Assembly: GCF_000772965.1 (NCBI RefSeq)
Contig: NZ_JPVQ01000013.1
Location: 1-64,000, forward strand
DNA length: 64,000 bases
Direction of reading: 5' to 3'
From: Ureibacillus massiliensis 4400831 = CIP 108448 = CCUG 49529
Lineage (GTDB): Bacteria > Bacillota > Bacilli > Bacillales_A > Planococcaceae
Part shown: piece after piece, positions 1-8,469 of the stretch
How positions within the stretch are numbered: position 1 is the first letter of the stretch
Layout of the letters: each line of letters opens with the position of its first letter
Notes under the pieces: generated by a model
What the model was told of the DNA's origin: nothing
Databases searched by the model: none
Seen by the model: only the letters and a program-made list of their open reading frames with translations
Translations under genes and position numbers: made by a program

Positions 1-51
1 CTGTACAAATTCTTTGCACTAGTCTGCACTTTTATTTTGCAATAAACAGCA

Positions 52-406
52 GTGTCACCACTTGTAAATCAGTTAAAGGAAAGCCGTTCTGAAAGAACGT
101 TACGTTCATTTGAATTGAGGTTTGAAAAGTATTTATTTAGTGATTATAGATGAGCTAGGTTATATTTCTTTTGATAAAGAAAGTGCAAAATTATTATTTA
201 CTCATCTTTCCCTACGTGCAGGGAGAGCATCTACAATAGTTACGAGTAATTCATCATTTGATCGCTGGGAAGAAGTAATTCATGATTTAGTTTTAACAGC
301 AGCTTTAACAGACCGATTAACACATAGAGCTTATATGATAGACACGGTTGGACCATCTTATCGAATATTAGATACAAAAGAATGGCTTGAAAATAGTTCG
401 GTTTAA
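52..406 (+). pseudogene. IS21-family istB helper ATPase remnant, frameshifted
   Basis: The frame from about 64 reads like the middle of IstB (VNQLKESRSERTLRSFEL) and stops at about 151. The next frame, from about 122, continues the same protein with LVIIDELGYISFDKE (Walker B), STIVTSNSSFDRW and TDRLTHRAYMID to the normal C-terminus at 406. An extra base near 130 explains the split. The N-terminal half of IstB, including Walker A, and the istA transposase are absent, so this is a dead transposon end. Family recognition is firm; the exact left boundary is not resolved. Confidence 0.8.
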
Positions 407-407
407 G

Positions 408-450
408 TGGCTCAGTTTTTAATTAATAAATGGCTCAATTTTTACTTGCG
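408..450 (+). repeat. IS21-type terminal repeats (IS end)
   Basis: Two copies of a repeat beginning TGGCTCA, followed by a T-run and AATT- or ACTTG-like sequence, start at 408 and 431, directly after the istB stop. Multiple short terminal repeats of this kind are typical of the istB-proximal end of IS21-family elements. The element boundary is probably near 450, where coding sequence of a different gene begins. Confidence 0.55.
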
Positions 451-704
451 AAATACAAACAATTAATCAAGCTCTTGATTGTTTGGTTATTGAAGATAAA
501 AAAGAGAAGAAGCATCTGAAAAAACAACATGTCCACACACTAAAAACTAATCTTAGAAGTCAAAAAGTAAAAGAAACAGAAAATATCAAGCAAAACTCGT
601 GTTCTAAATGTGGTGGAGAACTAATTCTTAAGAGGGGGAAGTATGGTTCGTTTTATGGGTGTAAAAATTATCCGAGTTGTAGGTATACAAAGAAAGTTTC
701 TTAA
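450..704 (+). pseudogene. C-terminal fragment of a NERD / topoisomerase zinc-ribbon protein
   Basis: This open frame carries no obvious start of its own. A TTG at 483 could be used but lacks a clear ribosome site. It encodes a lysine-rich linker followed by CSKCGGELILKRGKYGSFYGC and CKNYPSC, the four-cysteine zinc ribbon found at the C-terminus of topoisomerase I and of many NERD-domain proteins. The linker segment INQAL...KKQHV resembles the equivalent part of the NERD protein encoded at 1716-2546 (IESIYNTL...RKQHVENIK). The simplest reading is that the IS21-like element at 52-450 removed the N-terminal NERD domain. The cysteine motif is seen directly; the truncation is inferred. Confidence 0.65.
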
Positions 705-733
705 AATAATAAATGTCAATTGTGGGGGAAGAG

Positions 734-1483
734 ATGGAAACAAACAGTGGTAAGAATTTTCGAGATTCACTAATAATTGATCGATATAGTACAGAATTCA
801 AACATTGGCGTGGCTTGAAACTAGAACACCTAAAAAGTGAAAATAGTGAAGATGCAATAACTTGGAATGTGTTCCGTAGTTTAAAACAAATCGATCCGAA
901 AAGTTGGTTACCGAACATCTTTGTTGAAACTTTTCAAAAAGAATTTGGATATAAATTGGATTTCATTGATATCCATCTATGGAGAAAATTGAATCCATCT
1001 TCCAACTATAAAACTCCTGAAGGTACATCTGAAATTGATATTATTATAGAATCAGATGAGTTTGTATGGATAATTGAAGCAAAATATAAGAGCGATATTA
1101 GCATGAGTACTACCCATGATGTAAATAGAAACCAAGTTATCCGGAATATTGATGTAGGTTTGGAATATGTAAATGAAAGAGATTTTTATTTTTCATTACT
1201 CATTCTTGATGGAAAACATTCGTCAAAAGGTGTAGCTGTTACAAATGAATATAAACATTCTATCAATAGAATTATGGATGAGCTACCACATCGAAATCAT
1301 GAATTATCAAAACTTCTTGGTATCGGTATATTAACCTGGGATAATTTTTTAGAACTGTTCGATGAAATAAGTAATAATACTAACAATGAGTTAGAAAGAG
1401 TTATTGCTGGCAGTGCTTATTCCTGGTTAAATGGGAAAATAAATATCAAAACACGTAAGCATAATAATGGTGTTAAAATGTAA
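734..1483 (+). CDS. PD-(D/E)XK nuclease-like protein
   Basis: This 249-residue protein has no close family I can name. Around residues 100-122 it carries EIDIIIESDEF followed by WIIEAKYKS, the D...E-x-K arrangement of PD-(D/E)XK nuclease folds, preceded by a conserved-looking GTSE turn. The C-terminal half is helical with no other recognisable motif. I chose the ATG at 734 because GGGGGAAG lies just upstream; the in-frame ATG at 713 has no ribosome site. It lies between two NERD-type genes, in a region of decayed mobile DNA, so a role in DNA processing or defence is plausible but inferred. Confidence 0.55.
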   Translation: METNSGKNFRDSLIIDRYSTEFKHWRGLKLEHLKSENSEDAITWNVFRSLKQIDPKSWLPNIFVETFQKEFGYKLDFIDIHLWRKLNPSSNYKTPEGTSEIDIIIESDEFVWIIEAKYKSDISMSTTHDVNRNQVIRNIDVGLEYVNERDFYFSLLILDGKHSSKGVAVTNEYKHSINRIMDELPHRNHELSKLLGIGILTWDNFLELFDEISNNTNNELERVIAGSAYSWLNGKINIKTRKHNNGVKM

Positions 1484-1488
1484 CATGA

Positions 1489-1674
1489 GAAGAGAATGGA
1501 TTTTATAAAAAACAAGATAAGGAAATTCTTAAATTGCTAAGTATATCAGACATTAAACCTTTTTGTTTAGAGGTTTTAAACCATGGGCAACCAAATCACC
1601 CTTTATTTCGTAATTCAACCTCATACCAAGGCCTTATGTCTGCTATAAATAAGGAAGCAGGAACACTCACATAG
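1489..1674 (+). pseudogene. Unidentified short coding remnant
   Basis: After an in-frame TGA at 1486, this frame stays open for 61 codons and has protein-like composition (DIKPFCLEVLNHGQPNHPLF, then YQGLMSAINKEAGTLT). There is no ATG or GTG start; only a weak TTG at 1534. It ends inside the terminator at 1648-1693. It looks like the C-terminal end of a lost gene. I do not recognise the family. Confidence 0.35.
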
Positions 1675-1693
1675 TTGTCTCTGCTTCTTTATT
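1648..1693. terminator. Rho-independent terminator, bidirectional
   Basis: A 13-bp inverted repeat (AATAAGGAAGCAG at 1648, its complement ending at 1693, with one G-T pair) surrounds a 20-base loop between two converging genes. The A/T-rich stem base could serve both strands. Confidence 0.6.
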
Positions 1694-1715
1694 AATGTAA
1701 CCAGTAGTGTATTTT

Positions 1716-2546
1716 CTAAATATTTTTCTGATGCTCAAAACAGTAGATATTTCCACTAAATTTTTTATTGGACAAGCAAAATGTCTTCACTTTATCAGAA
1801 ACGGGCTTTTGACATACGAAACATTTATTATCTTCTGACTTTTTTGCACTTTCATATTTCTTATTCTTTATATTCTCAACATGTTGTTTTCGAATTTCTG
1901 AATCAGAAATATTGGCATCTAACAAAGTGTTGTAAATGGATTCAATATCTTGATCTGATAAGATGGGTTTTTTATGTACTAGCTTATTGATTGCAACTTT
2001 CCGATTGATAAACTCAGTCAATTCAATATCATAAACGACTAATTCATTAGATTGGATTTTTCTTAATTCCTCATCAATCTTAAATGTGCAGCGTTTTGTG
2101 AAAGAAACCATGGATATAAAGAATTCATGATATTTCAAATCTATACTATTTTTAATAGCCTGTATATGACCGTAGTTTTGAACTAGGGGACTCATCATTT
2201 TAAACTTCCCATTCACTAACCACGTTTTTCGATTTTTCCCTCCATAAATCGTTCCCTGATAATTTTTTGTTTCAATAACAAATATGCCATATGGTGTGAT
2301 CATCATATGGTCAATTTGAGAATAACCTGTAGATGAATATGTATTCTGAATCATCAAGTCACTAATATGTTTATAGTTTTTGGGAAACTGATCGAGCTGT
2401 ATATCAATTTTATACTCACCAAGTTCACCTTTGCGGTTTGCCCAATACTCATCATCCATTTTCGACTGATTGGTATTTATTGTAGTTGCTACTGCAGTAT
2501 CTTTTAGTTCTTGTTTCTTTTTACCGAAGGGAAAGAAAAAGTACAT
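1716..2546 (-). CDS. NERD-domain protein with C-terminal Cys cluster
   Basis: This 276-residue protein carries a NERD (nuclease-related) domain over roughly residues 35-150. GELGEYKIDIQL, then YSQIDHMMITPYGIFVIETK and the following aromatic YQGTIYG match the family core, with D and E-x-K as the predicted active-site residues. The C-terminus has a putative metal-binding cluster (CFVCQKP, then TFC, IYCFEH), unlike the topoisomerase ribbon of the fragment at 450-704. NERD proteins are thought to act in DNA processing, but their roles are poorly defined. The gene starts with ATG about 10 bases after GAGGTGATTT-type sequence and stands alone on the minus strand. Confidence 0.85.
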   Translation of the reverse strand: MYFFFPFGKKKQELKDTAVATTINTNQSKMDDEYWANRKGELGEYKIDIQLDQFPKNYKHISDLMIQNTYSSTGYSQIDHMMITPYGIFVIETKNYQGTIYGGKNRKTWLVNGKFKMMSPLVQNYGHIQAIKNSIDLKYHEFFISMVSFTKRCTFKIDEELRKIQSNELVVYDIELTEFINRKVAINKLVHKKPILSDQDIESIYNTLLDANISDSEIRKQHVENIKNKKYESAKKSEDNKCFVCQKPVSDKVKTFCLSNKKFSGNIYCFEHQKNI

Positions 2547-2980
2547 TAAATCACCTCATTTTCTAATGTTTGCATTGAGTTATGTAATATATAACTAATC
2601 TCCGACCAAAAGCCTAAGCTCCCAACCATTTGATTTCAATTTTAGCAATGAGTGAAGCATCAAGCTTAATATAGGCGATAGAAGGGATCATTATAGCATA
2701 CCCAAATTTTAACATAAAAAGTTAGTAAGGTGCCTCTTTATGATAAGAAATACTAGTAATATTTTCTAGTAAAAGTATATTTATATAAAAAAAGTATTAC
2801 TCATTATTCAAGGAATTTTCATCTTGTATGCAGGGATACGAGAAGAGTTTTATAAGCTTCAAAGAAGTGAGGTGCAAAATATTAAATACCGCAAATAAGA
2901 AATTAAAAAAAGCTACTAGTTCAAAAACTAGTAGCAATGTAAAACATTCAATTTGGAAGCTATCAATAACAATCCATTAA
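2547..2980. other. Gene-free stretch
   Basis: This 434-base AT-rich gap holds the promoter side of the minus-strand NERD gene and, at its right end, the terminator of the next minus-strand gene (2900-2935). I see no coding sequence with a start and ribosome site in the remainder. Confidence 0.6.
2900..2935 (-). terminator. Terminator of the HsdR_N-type gene
   Basis: A perfect 9-bp stem (GCTACTAGT at 2912-2920 with ACTAGTAGC at 2927-2935) is followed, on the minus strand, by a T-run (A-run at 2904-2911 on the plus strand). It lies 46 bases past the stop of the minus-strand gene at 2981. Confidence 0.85.
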
Positions 2981-4087
2981 TCAAGTATACTGTTTAGCTG
3001 TTTCTAAAATTTGTTCTTGATAATCAATTAAATCAATAGGTTGATTAAATTCGATTGTTGTCCGCTCCTTATCATTAGGACCGTTATTTAATACAATATA
3101 GTTTCGGTTTTCATTGAAATATGCTCGAAGTATCCATTTACGGATACTGTCGTCAATTAAAATATTGAAATAGCTTCGGTTATCACGATAGAAAACCCGA
3201 TCTGGCGAGATTACGTCTTTCAAAATCACCTTAACTACGGAATAGGTTTCTAATTCTTCTATTGTCGTAACTATTGTATTTGTTTCCTCATGTTCTTTTT
3301 CGTTTTCCTTTTCATTTTCACTAGGCGTTACTTCCTTTGAATCCGGTAATGTAATATTAATTTTATTATCACCCGTCGATTTTAAAGCTGCGTTCAATTT
3401 ATCATTTACTTTTTCGTTAATAATTTGTTTTAATCCTTTTGAAATGATTGGGGTAAACTTCTCAATTGTATTTTTTGTTTTTACACCATCATAAATTTGG
3501 TTAACTAGATATCTAATGAAATCTTCACTAGGGTTCTCAAACTGCTCAGATAAATAAGTTTTTAAAGCATTTAAATATTTAAGTTCTGATGCAGCACTAG
3601 CAATGTTATCAACATCGAATGTTTCTTTCCTAAATTTAGCAATTTCCTGAACTTGGCTATCACGTAATTCATGAATATTGAATACAAAGAATGGTGTCGT
3701 ATCCATTTTGTTTGTTTCTTCTAAATCAGTGAAAAATTTATATTCTACACCATTAGTTAAAATCCCGAATTTGGCTGAGGTTGTACCGAAATAACGGAAG
3801 AGTTGAGAGTCGTGTTTCGTAAGTTTTTCGCTGATACTCTTACATTCAATTAAGATGATAGGTTCTCCATCCATTAAGATGGCATAGTCAACTTTTTCAC
3901 CTTTTTTAATACCTACATCTGCAGTAAATTCCGGGCAGAATTCTAATGGGTTGAACACATCATATCCTAAAAGTTGAAAGAAAGGCATAACGATAGCCGT
4001 TTTTGTTGCTTCCTCAGTTGCAATTGAATCTCTTAATGTTCCAATACGTTTTGCTAAACTTTTTAACTGCTCCGTAAATTGCTCCAC
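2981..4087 (-). CDS. Type I restriction HsdR N-terminal-like endonuclease protein
   Basis: This 368-residue protein begins with the HSDR_N-type nuclease domain. TEEATKTAIVMPFFQLLGYD is followed by an E-rich strand, then KVDYAILMDGEPIILIECKS (about residues 65-84), the D...E-x-K active-site pattern. Residues 85-200 continue the domain (RYFGTTSAKFGILTNG). A helical segment and an acidic Glu/Asn-rich linker (about 245-275) lead to a C-terminal beta-rich domain of unknown role. No helicase motor is present, so this is not HsdR itself but the common stand-alone form found in defence islands. It is divergent from mcrB, and the start is supported by GGAGG-like sequence just upstream. Confidence 0.85.
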   Translation of the reverse strand: MEQFTEQLKSLAKRIGTLRDSIATEEATKTAIVMPFFQLLGYDVFNPLEFCPEFTADVGIKKGEKVDYAILMDGEPIILIECKSISEKLTKHDSQLFRYFGTTSAKFGILTNGVEYKFFTDLEETNKMDTTPFFVFNIHELRDSQVQEIAKFRKETFDVDNIASAASELKYLNALKTYLSEQFENPSEDFIRYLVNQIYDGVKTKNTIEKFTPIISKGLKQIINEKVNDKLNAALKSTGDNKINITLPDSKEVTPSENEKENEKEHEETNTIVTTIEELETYSVVKVILKDVISPDRVFYRDNRSYFNILIDDSIRKWILRAYFNENRNYIVLNNGPNDKERTTIEFNQPIDLIDYQEQILETAKQYT

Positions 4088-4356
4088 TCAAAATACCTCC
4101 ATAATCATTATGTAATATAACCTGATTTAGAATTAAAAATTTGTTTATAACTCGTTATTAATAGCTTCTACATCTTAAGGAAAATGTATTCTCCTTTTAC
4201 AAACTTTAGAACTATCTCCAAGGACTTTTGAATAGGTACAGTGTGTTTAAGTACGGGTATAGAACATCATATTTTCTACATTTTCTAGTTGGTTTTAGTC
4301 CACAATAGAAAAGTTGATTATAATTATAATAATAAGTCTAAATCTGAGGTGGAATG

Positions 4357-6909
4357 ATGAATCGAGATTTTATACAAGCATGTATATTAAAAGATAAATA
4401 TTTGGATATCTCTTTCTCAAAATATCTAAAGTTCAAAAACCATGAGGAATACGATGAAGGGTACAAATATGATATTTTAACTAGTTTAAATAACTACTTT
4501 AAAGAAATTGAATTATCTACAGATACAGTGGTGGAAGCTGCAAAAAAGTTACAGAAAGAAAACCCATCATCAGGTAGTTTCGTTCACTGGAGCAATACAC
4601 AAGATTTAGTTCGCTTTGCTGAAGCTCGTCCGGATGAGGTAGCTATACTTTGGAACAAGCTTATTGATAAAACAGAATCTCTTGAAAAACGAATTGAAGC
4701 ATTTCGACAAGCGGGACGTGAATATGATGCCAATCTATCACTAGGGGCACCGCTTTTTGGGTATATGTTAGCAGCCTATGACCTGAAGAAATATCCTTTA
4801 TATAAAGAGGAAGTTTTTAAAGAAGTAAAGAAAAACTTTGGAATCAATATGAAATTGGGTTTAGTTCACGAAAATTACTCTACGTATGTAGAAATCTGTG
4901 AGGTCATTCTTGAAAAAATGCAAGAAAATCACCCAAATATCTTTATGCTCGATGTCCAAGATTACCTTTTCTGTAGTACGCAATATGATGAAATCATTGT
5001 TGAAAGTGCTGTCGTTTATTTGAGTGGCTTAGCAAAAAAATTGAGAGAGTATCAACAGAATCCAGGGGAGATGTTACAAGCTCTAAAGGATATCCCACTA
5101 GAAGTGCTCAAATCAACACGTGAAAAATACCGCGGGGAAGAAAAGGTGAAAAAGATTCGCTTTCACGTGTTAGATCAATTAATTGAAACAGGGAACCTTA
5201 CAATTGATGAATTAGAAAAAGTTAAGGATCAGGTGAAGGGAAATTACGATACAAACATTTTGCAGGCGTGGAACAATTTCTCTATTATCTTCGAATTATT
5301 CTATATCGATAAAAAAGAAAAGGTTAAGCTAGAACAACAGAAGATTCATGAAGCCATTCAACGATTTGACGTATGTTCAGACATCGTGTTTGTAAAAGGG
5401 AAGGTTCTAAATGGGTTCAATTGGAATCAATACTTTGGAGGTTCGGAATGCTGGTTAGCATTGTATGAAGATAAATATGTGAATCATCGGGTAGCACCTC
5501 AATTATTCGTAAAAATCGATGGGGAACGGATTCGATATGGATTAGCATATGGTGACCAACATCCACTACGAGGCACTGAAGATATTGATAGTGTATACCA
5601 GATAAATCAATTTACATTAGAACAGCTAAACCAAAAGATAGTAGATGTTATTGAATTGTTTAAAGAAACTAGTAATACAGAAAGGTCATCCAGTATGAAT
5701 GATTCTGAAATTAGTATAGAAGTGTGGAAAACACTCGTTCATAATAAAACCATTTTTACGGTGAGTGACCTTGAATACTTAAAGGTTATGCTGAATCTAG
5801 GTGGTGCAGCTACTGCTAGTCAGCTAGGCCAAGCATTAAACAGGCATTACTCTTCATTTATTCCAGCAGTAGTAAACCTAGCGAAACGAATTTTAAAAGA
5901 ACTCGGTCAGCATCCTGAGCAAAATAAAGAAGGGGGAAATTCATATTGGTCTGTATTGTTTAATGGAGAATATGTTGAAAACAGCCACTTTTCTTGGATC
6001 TTAAAGCCCAATTTAAAAGTTGCATTAGAGGAGTATTTTGCATCCACTGATAATATTGAAAACACCATTTATACAAAAGAGAATTTTCTTCGTGATGTAT
6101 TTATTGATGAAGCTAAGTACGATAAAATTGCAAACTTACTTCGATATAAGAAAAACATCATTTTACAAGGACCACCCGGTGTAGGGAAAACCTTTGTATC
6201 TAAGCGTTTAGCATATTCTTTAATTGGCGAGATAGATCCGAATCGCGTTGAACTTGTTCAGTTTCATCAAAATTATGCCTATGAAGATTTCGTGATGGGG
6301 TATCGTCCAAGCAACAATGGTTTTTCATTACAATACGGTATCTTCTACGATTTTTGTAAGAAAGCAGGGGAGAACCCTGAAAAGGACTACTACTTTATTA
6401 TAGATGAAATAAATAGAGGGAATGTTTCAAAAGTATTTGGTGAGCTATTCATGCTGATAGAAAAGGACAAGCGTGATGATTTTGTAACGATGGGATACTC
6501 GAAAGAATTATTTACTGTCCCTAGTAATGTTTATTTAATAGGTACAATGAATACAGCTGACCGTTCATTGGCACAGTTAGATGTAGCTTTAAGACGTCGA
6601 TTTGGTTTTGTTACATTAAATCCAACATTTAATGAAAAATGGCAGAACCATTTGCTTCAAAATGGAGTATCAGACTTACTAATGAACCGTATATTAGCAG
6701 CGGTTACCAAATGGAATAACGAAATTATAAGTGACTTTCAATTGGGAACAGGCTTTGCAATTGGACATTCATTTTTCACGAGCTCTTTAGATGAGATGGA
6801 AGAGACTGTTTGGTTTGAAAACGTAATCGAATTTGAGATTCGCCCATTGTTAGAAGAGTATTTCTTCGATCGATTGGAAGTAGTAGATCGGTTGTTAGAG
6901 GGTGTCTAA
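4357..6909 (+). CDS. mcrB: McrB-type 5-methylcytosine restriction GTPase
   Basis: The N-terminal ~580 residues are variable and probably hold the DNA-recognition part. The AAA+ motor follows: Walker A GPPGVGKT at about residue 605, Walker B FIIDEINRGNVSK at about 680, and the McrB signature GTMNTADRSLAQLD at about 730, followed by LRRRF. In this family the motor hydrolyses GTP and drives the McrC nuclease to cut modified DNA. ATG codons at 4354 and 4357 are both possible; the second sits 7 bases from GAGG. The stop overlaps the mcrC start, so the two are translationally coupled. The length of about 850 residues is long for McrB because of the N-terminal region. Confidence 0.92.
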   Translation: MNRDFIQACILKDKYLDISFSKYLKFKNHEEYDEGYKYDILTSLNNYFKEIELSTDTVVEAAKKLQKENPSSGSFVHWSNTQDLVRFAEARPDEVAILWNKLIDKTESLEKRIEAFRQAGREYDANLSLGAPLFGYMLAAYDLKKYPLYKEEVFKEVKKNFGINMKLGLVHENYSTYVEICEVILEKMQENHPNIFMLDVQDYLFCSTQYDEIIVESAVVYLSGLAKKLREYQQNPGEMLQALKDIPLEVLKSTREKYRGEEKVKKIRFHVLDQLIETGNLTIDELEKVKDQVKGNYDTNILQAWNNFSIIFELFYIDKKEKVKLEQQKIHEAIQRFDVCSDIVFVKGKVLNGFNWNQYFGGSECWLALYEDKYVNHRVAPQLFVKIDGERIRYGLAYGDQHPLRGTEDIDSVYQINQFTLEQLNQKIVDVIELFKETSNTERSSSMNDSEISIEVWKTLVHNKTIFTVSDLEYLKVMLNLGGAATASQLGQALNRHYSSFIPAVVNLAKRILKELGQHPEQNKEGGNSYWSVLFNGEYVENSHFSWILKPNLKVALEEYFASTDNIENTIYTKENFLRDVFIDEAKYDKIANLLRYKKNIILQGPPGVGKTFVSKRLAYSLIGEIDPNRVELVQFHQNYAYEDFVMGYRPSNNGFSLQYGIFYDFCKKAGENPEKDYYFIIDEINRGNVSKVFGELFMLIEKDKRDDFVTMGYSKELFTVPSNVYLIGTMNTADRSLAQLDVALRRRFGFVTLNPTFNEKWQNHLLQNGVSDLLMNRILAAVTKWNNEIISDFQLGTGFAIGHSFFTSSLDEMEETVWFENVIEFEIRPLLEEYFFDRLEVVDRLLEGV

Positions 6910-7939
6910 AATGTCCCAAACATTTAAAGTACCGATTCGCAATTTGTTTTGCCTTCTCAGCTATGTCAATGAAATGCCTGAGTTGATCAAAAGTTTTAAT
7001 GATGTAGATGAAGATCTGATATCCTATGACTTTATTGCAAAACGATTTTTGAAAGAGGTAGAGTTCCTTCATCAAAAAGGATTCATAAAAAATTATGTAC
7101 CATTGGTGGAGCAGACCGATAAGCTAGCAGGACGGATTTTAATGAACGAATCGCTCAATCTTTTATTGGCTAAACGCCCAATCATGGTCTGTGAAAAAGA
7201 TGAGTATTCAATGAACATTCTTTTTAATCAGGTCATGAAAGCCACATTAACAATGCTTTCACGAAATCGACTAATTAAAGAAGAGACACGGATACGTTGT
7301 TATAAGTGGGTTGAACATCTTGCACAAGTCGAGGATATCAAGCTAACAAAGCAAATGTTTTTAAGAATCTCCTATCATCGCAATAATATCTACTATAAAA
7401 AAATGATGCATATCGCGTTAATGCTATATGAGTTAGTGTTGCTTTCGCACAAGAGTGGTAATTGGAGTTTATTTACCGCAGAACTTGATGATGGGGCTTT
7501 AAACCAATTGTTCGAGAAGTTTTTATTCTATTTTTATCGTATTGAGCAACAGGACTACCGAGTTTCCGTAGAACAAATGCAATGGAAACTAGAAGGGAAT
7601 CAAAGCCTTTTACCTACGATGCGTACGGATATTTCACTTACACATAAGTATGAGAAACGAAAAATCATCATGGACGCAAAGTTTTATAAAAACGTCTTCC
7701 AAGAATATTATGGCAAAGCCTCTTTTCATAGCCACAATATGTATCAATTATTTACGTACTTGATGCATCAGGAAGATGATATTCAGGTGCGTGGAATTCT
7801 CATTTATCCGTTCAATGGTAAGGAGGTAAAAGAGTCGTATCGTTGGAGTGAGAGGGTTTCATTAGAGGTTTTAACAGTTAATTTGGATGAATCTTGGCGG
7901 AGTATTTATGGGAAGTTGATTTTTTGTTTGCTAAAATGA
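6902..7939 (+). CDS. mcrC: McrC-type nuclease subunit
   Basis: This 345-residue partner of McrB overlaps its stop codon by 8 bases if the GTG at 6902 is used; an in-frame ATG at 6911 is the alternative. The N-terminus (VPIRNLFCLLSYVNE) is the usual McrC lead-in. The C-terminal half carries the PD-(D/E)XK nuclease core: TMRTDISL, then KIIMDAKFYKN (D-x-K), followed by NMYQLFTYL. McrC stimulates GTP hydrolysis by McrB and cuts DNA between modified recognition sites. No methylase or specificity gene lies nearby, as expected for a type IV modification-dependent system. Confidence 0.92.
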   Translation: MSKMSQTFKVPIRNLFCLLSYVNEMPELIKSFNDVDEDLISYDFIAKRFLKEVEFLHQKGFIKNYVPLVEQTDKLAGRILMNESLNLLLAKRPIMVCEKDEYSMNILFNQVMKATLTMLSRNRLIKEETRIRCYKWVEHLAQVEDIKLTKQMFLRISYHRNNIYYKKMMHIALMLYELVLLSHKSGNWSLFTAELDDGALNQLFEKFLFYFYRIEQQDYRVSVEQMQWKLEGNQSLLPTMRTDISLTHKYEKRKIIMDAKFYKNVFQEYYGKASFHSHNMYQLFTYLMHQEDDIQVRGILIYPFNGKEVKESYRWSERVSLEVLTVNLDESWRSIYGKLIFCLLK

Positions 7940-8007
7940 GAGTTGTTAAATGGGGATTGAGGAATTTGTGTTTGGGTGTTAAGTTAAGATTACAACAGGA
8001 AAGATTC

Positions 8008-8036
8008 TTGTTATAGGAATAAATATTTTGTATAAT
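8008..8036 (+). promoter_or_regulatory. Promoter of antisense antitoxin RNA
   Basis: TTGTTA at 8008-8013 and a perfect TATAAT at 8031-8036 are separated by 17 bases. There is no open reading frame with a ribosome site downstream. The predicted transcript starts near 8043 and ends at the hairpin 8142-8183, about 140 nucleotides long. Confidence 0.7.
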
Positions 8037-8042
8037 ATAGGA

Positions 8043-8183
8043 AGTAAAAGTGGAACTTAAAAGAGACTACTTGATGCTGTAACATCAAGCGGTCAATATA
8101 ATAGTCGGTCCCTACAAGGGGATTGGCTGCATTAGGTATCGATAACCCATCTGAGCCGTTAACTCAAGGATGGGTTATTTTTT
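8043..8183 (+). ncRNA. Predicted antisense antitoxin RNA (RatA-like)
   Basis: This non-coding interval runs from a consensus promoter to a strong terminator and lies opposite the 3' end of the toxin gene encoded at 8175-8258 on the minus strand. It would be complementary to the last toxin codons and the whole 3' untranslated region. Convergent, 3'-overlapping antisense RNAs of this design control the TxpA/RatA and BsrE/SR5 type I pairs of Bacillus. A small hairpin (CTTGATG at 8070, CATCAAG at 8083) could, read on the minus strand, serve as the toxin mRNA terminator. Assignment is from layout, not sequence identity to a known RNA. Confidence 0.6.
8142..8183 (+). terminator. Terminator of the antisense RNA
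   Basis: A perfect 10-bp stem (ATAACCCATC at 8142-8151 with GATGGGTTAT at 8169-8178) is followed by TTTTT to 8183. The T-run is only on the plus strand, so it ends the antisense RNA. Confidence 0.85.
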
Positions 8184-8258
8184 ATGGTTTGATGATAGTA
8201 TTGATACAATCAATGCTGCGAATGCGACTGCAAACATTAGTGTTTCAAATACTGTCAC
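8175..8258 (-). CDS. Type I toxin, holin-like small membrane peptide
   Basis: This 27-codon gene starts with GTG at 8258 and stops at 8175. The peptide starts MTVFETLMFAVAFAALIV and ends SSNHKK: a short N-terminal helix, one membrane segment and a positively charged tail. This pattern, with the T-V-F/Y-E-x-L-M start, is that of the TxpA/BsrG and 'putative holin-like toxin' family, which depolarises the cell membrane. A GGGGGTGG ribosome site lies 4-5 bases upstream. The extended -10 sequence TGCTATAAT (8326-8334, minus strand) supplies a promoter and leaves a 5' leader of about 65 bases. It is paired with the antisense RNA at 8043-8183. Confidence 0.8.
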   Translation of the reverse strand: MTVFETLMFAVAFAALIVSILSSNHKK

Positions 8259-8325
8259 AGGACCACCCCCTTTCAAACGTGGGGAGTAGCCAACCACCCT
8301 CGAGCTACCAAACTATTACAAATAA

Positions 8326-8334
8326 ATTATAGCA
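8326..8334 (-). promoter_or_regulatory. Toxin promoter (extended -10)
   Basis: On the minus strand, TGCTATAAT is an extended -10 element with a perfect TATAAT. No good -35 is visible (TTTTCC at 17 bases). It lies about 70 bases before the toxin start codon. Confidence 0.55.
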
Positions 8335-8469
8335 CGTATGTTCTTATTGGAAAACTATCTATACTACTACTAGTAAAATGTAAAATAGAGTAAATTAACA
8401 TTTTCCAAATGTTTATACGGGGAGATTAACCTTATGTAAAAACAACTATTTATTATGTCCATAAAACCG

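Noticed and set aside
1781-1990. Plus-strand frame of 69 codons opposite the NERD gene
   Set aside because: It is rich in L, F and Y as expected for the complement of a lysine-rich gene, and has no start signal.
8123-8332. Plus-strand frame of 69 codons across the toxin locus
   Set aside because: It runs through the terminator and opposite the toxin peptide; the toxin on the minus strand has the family signature, so this frame is a shadow.
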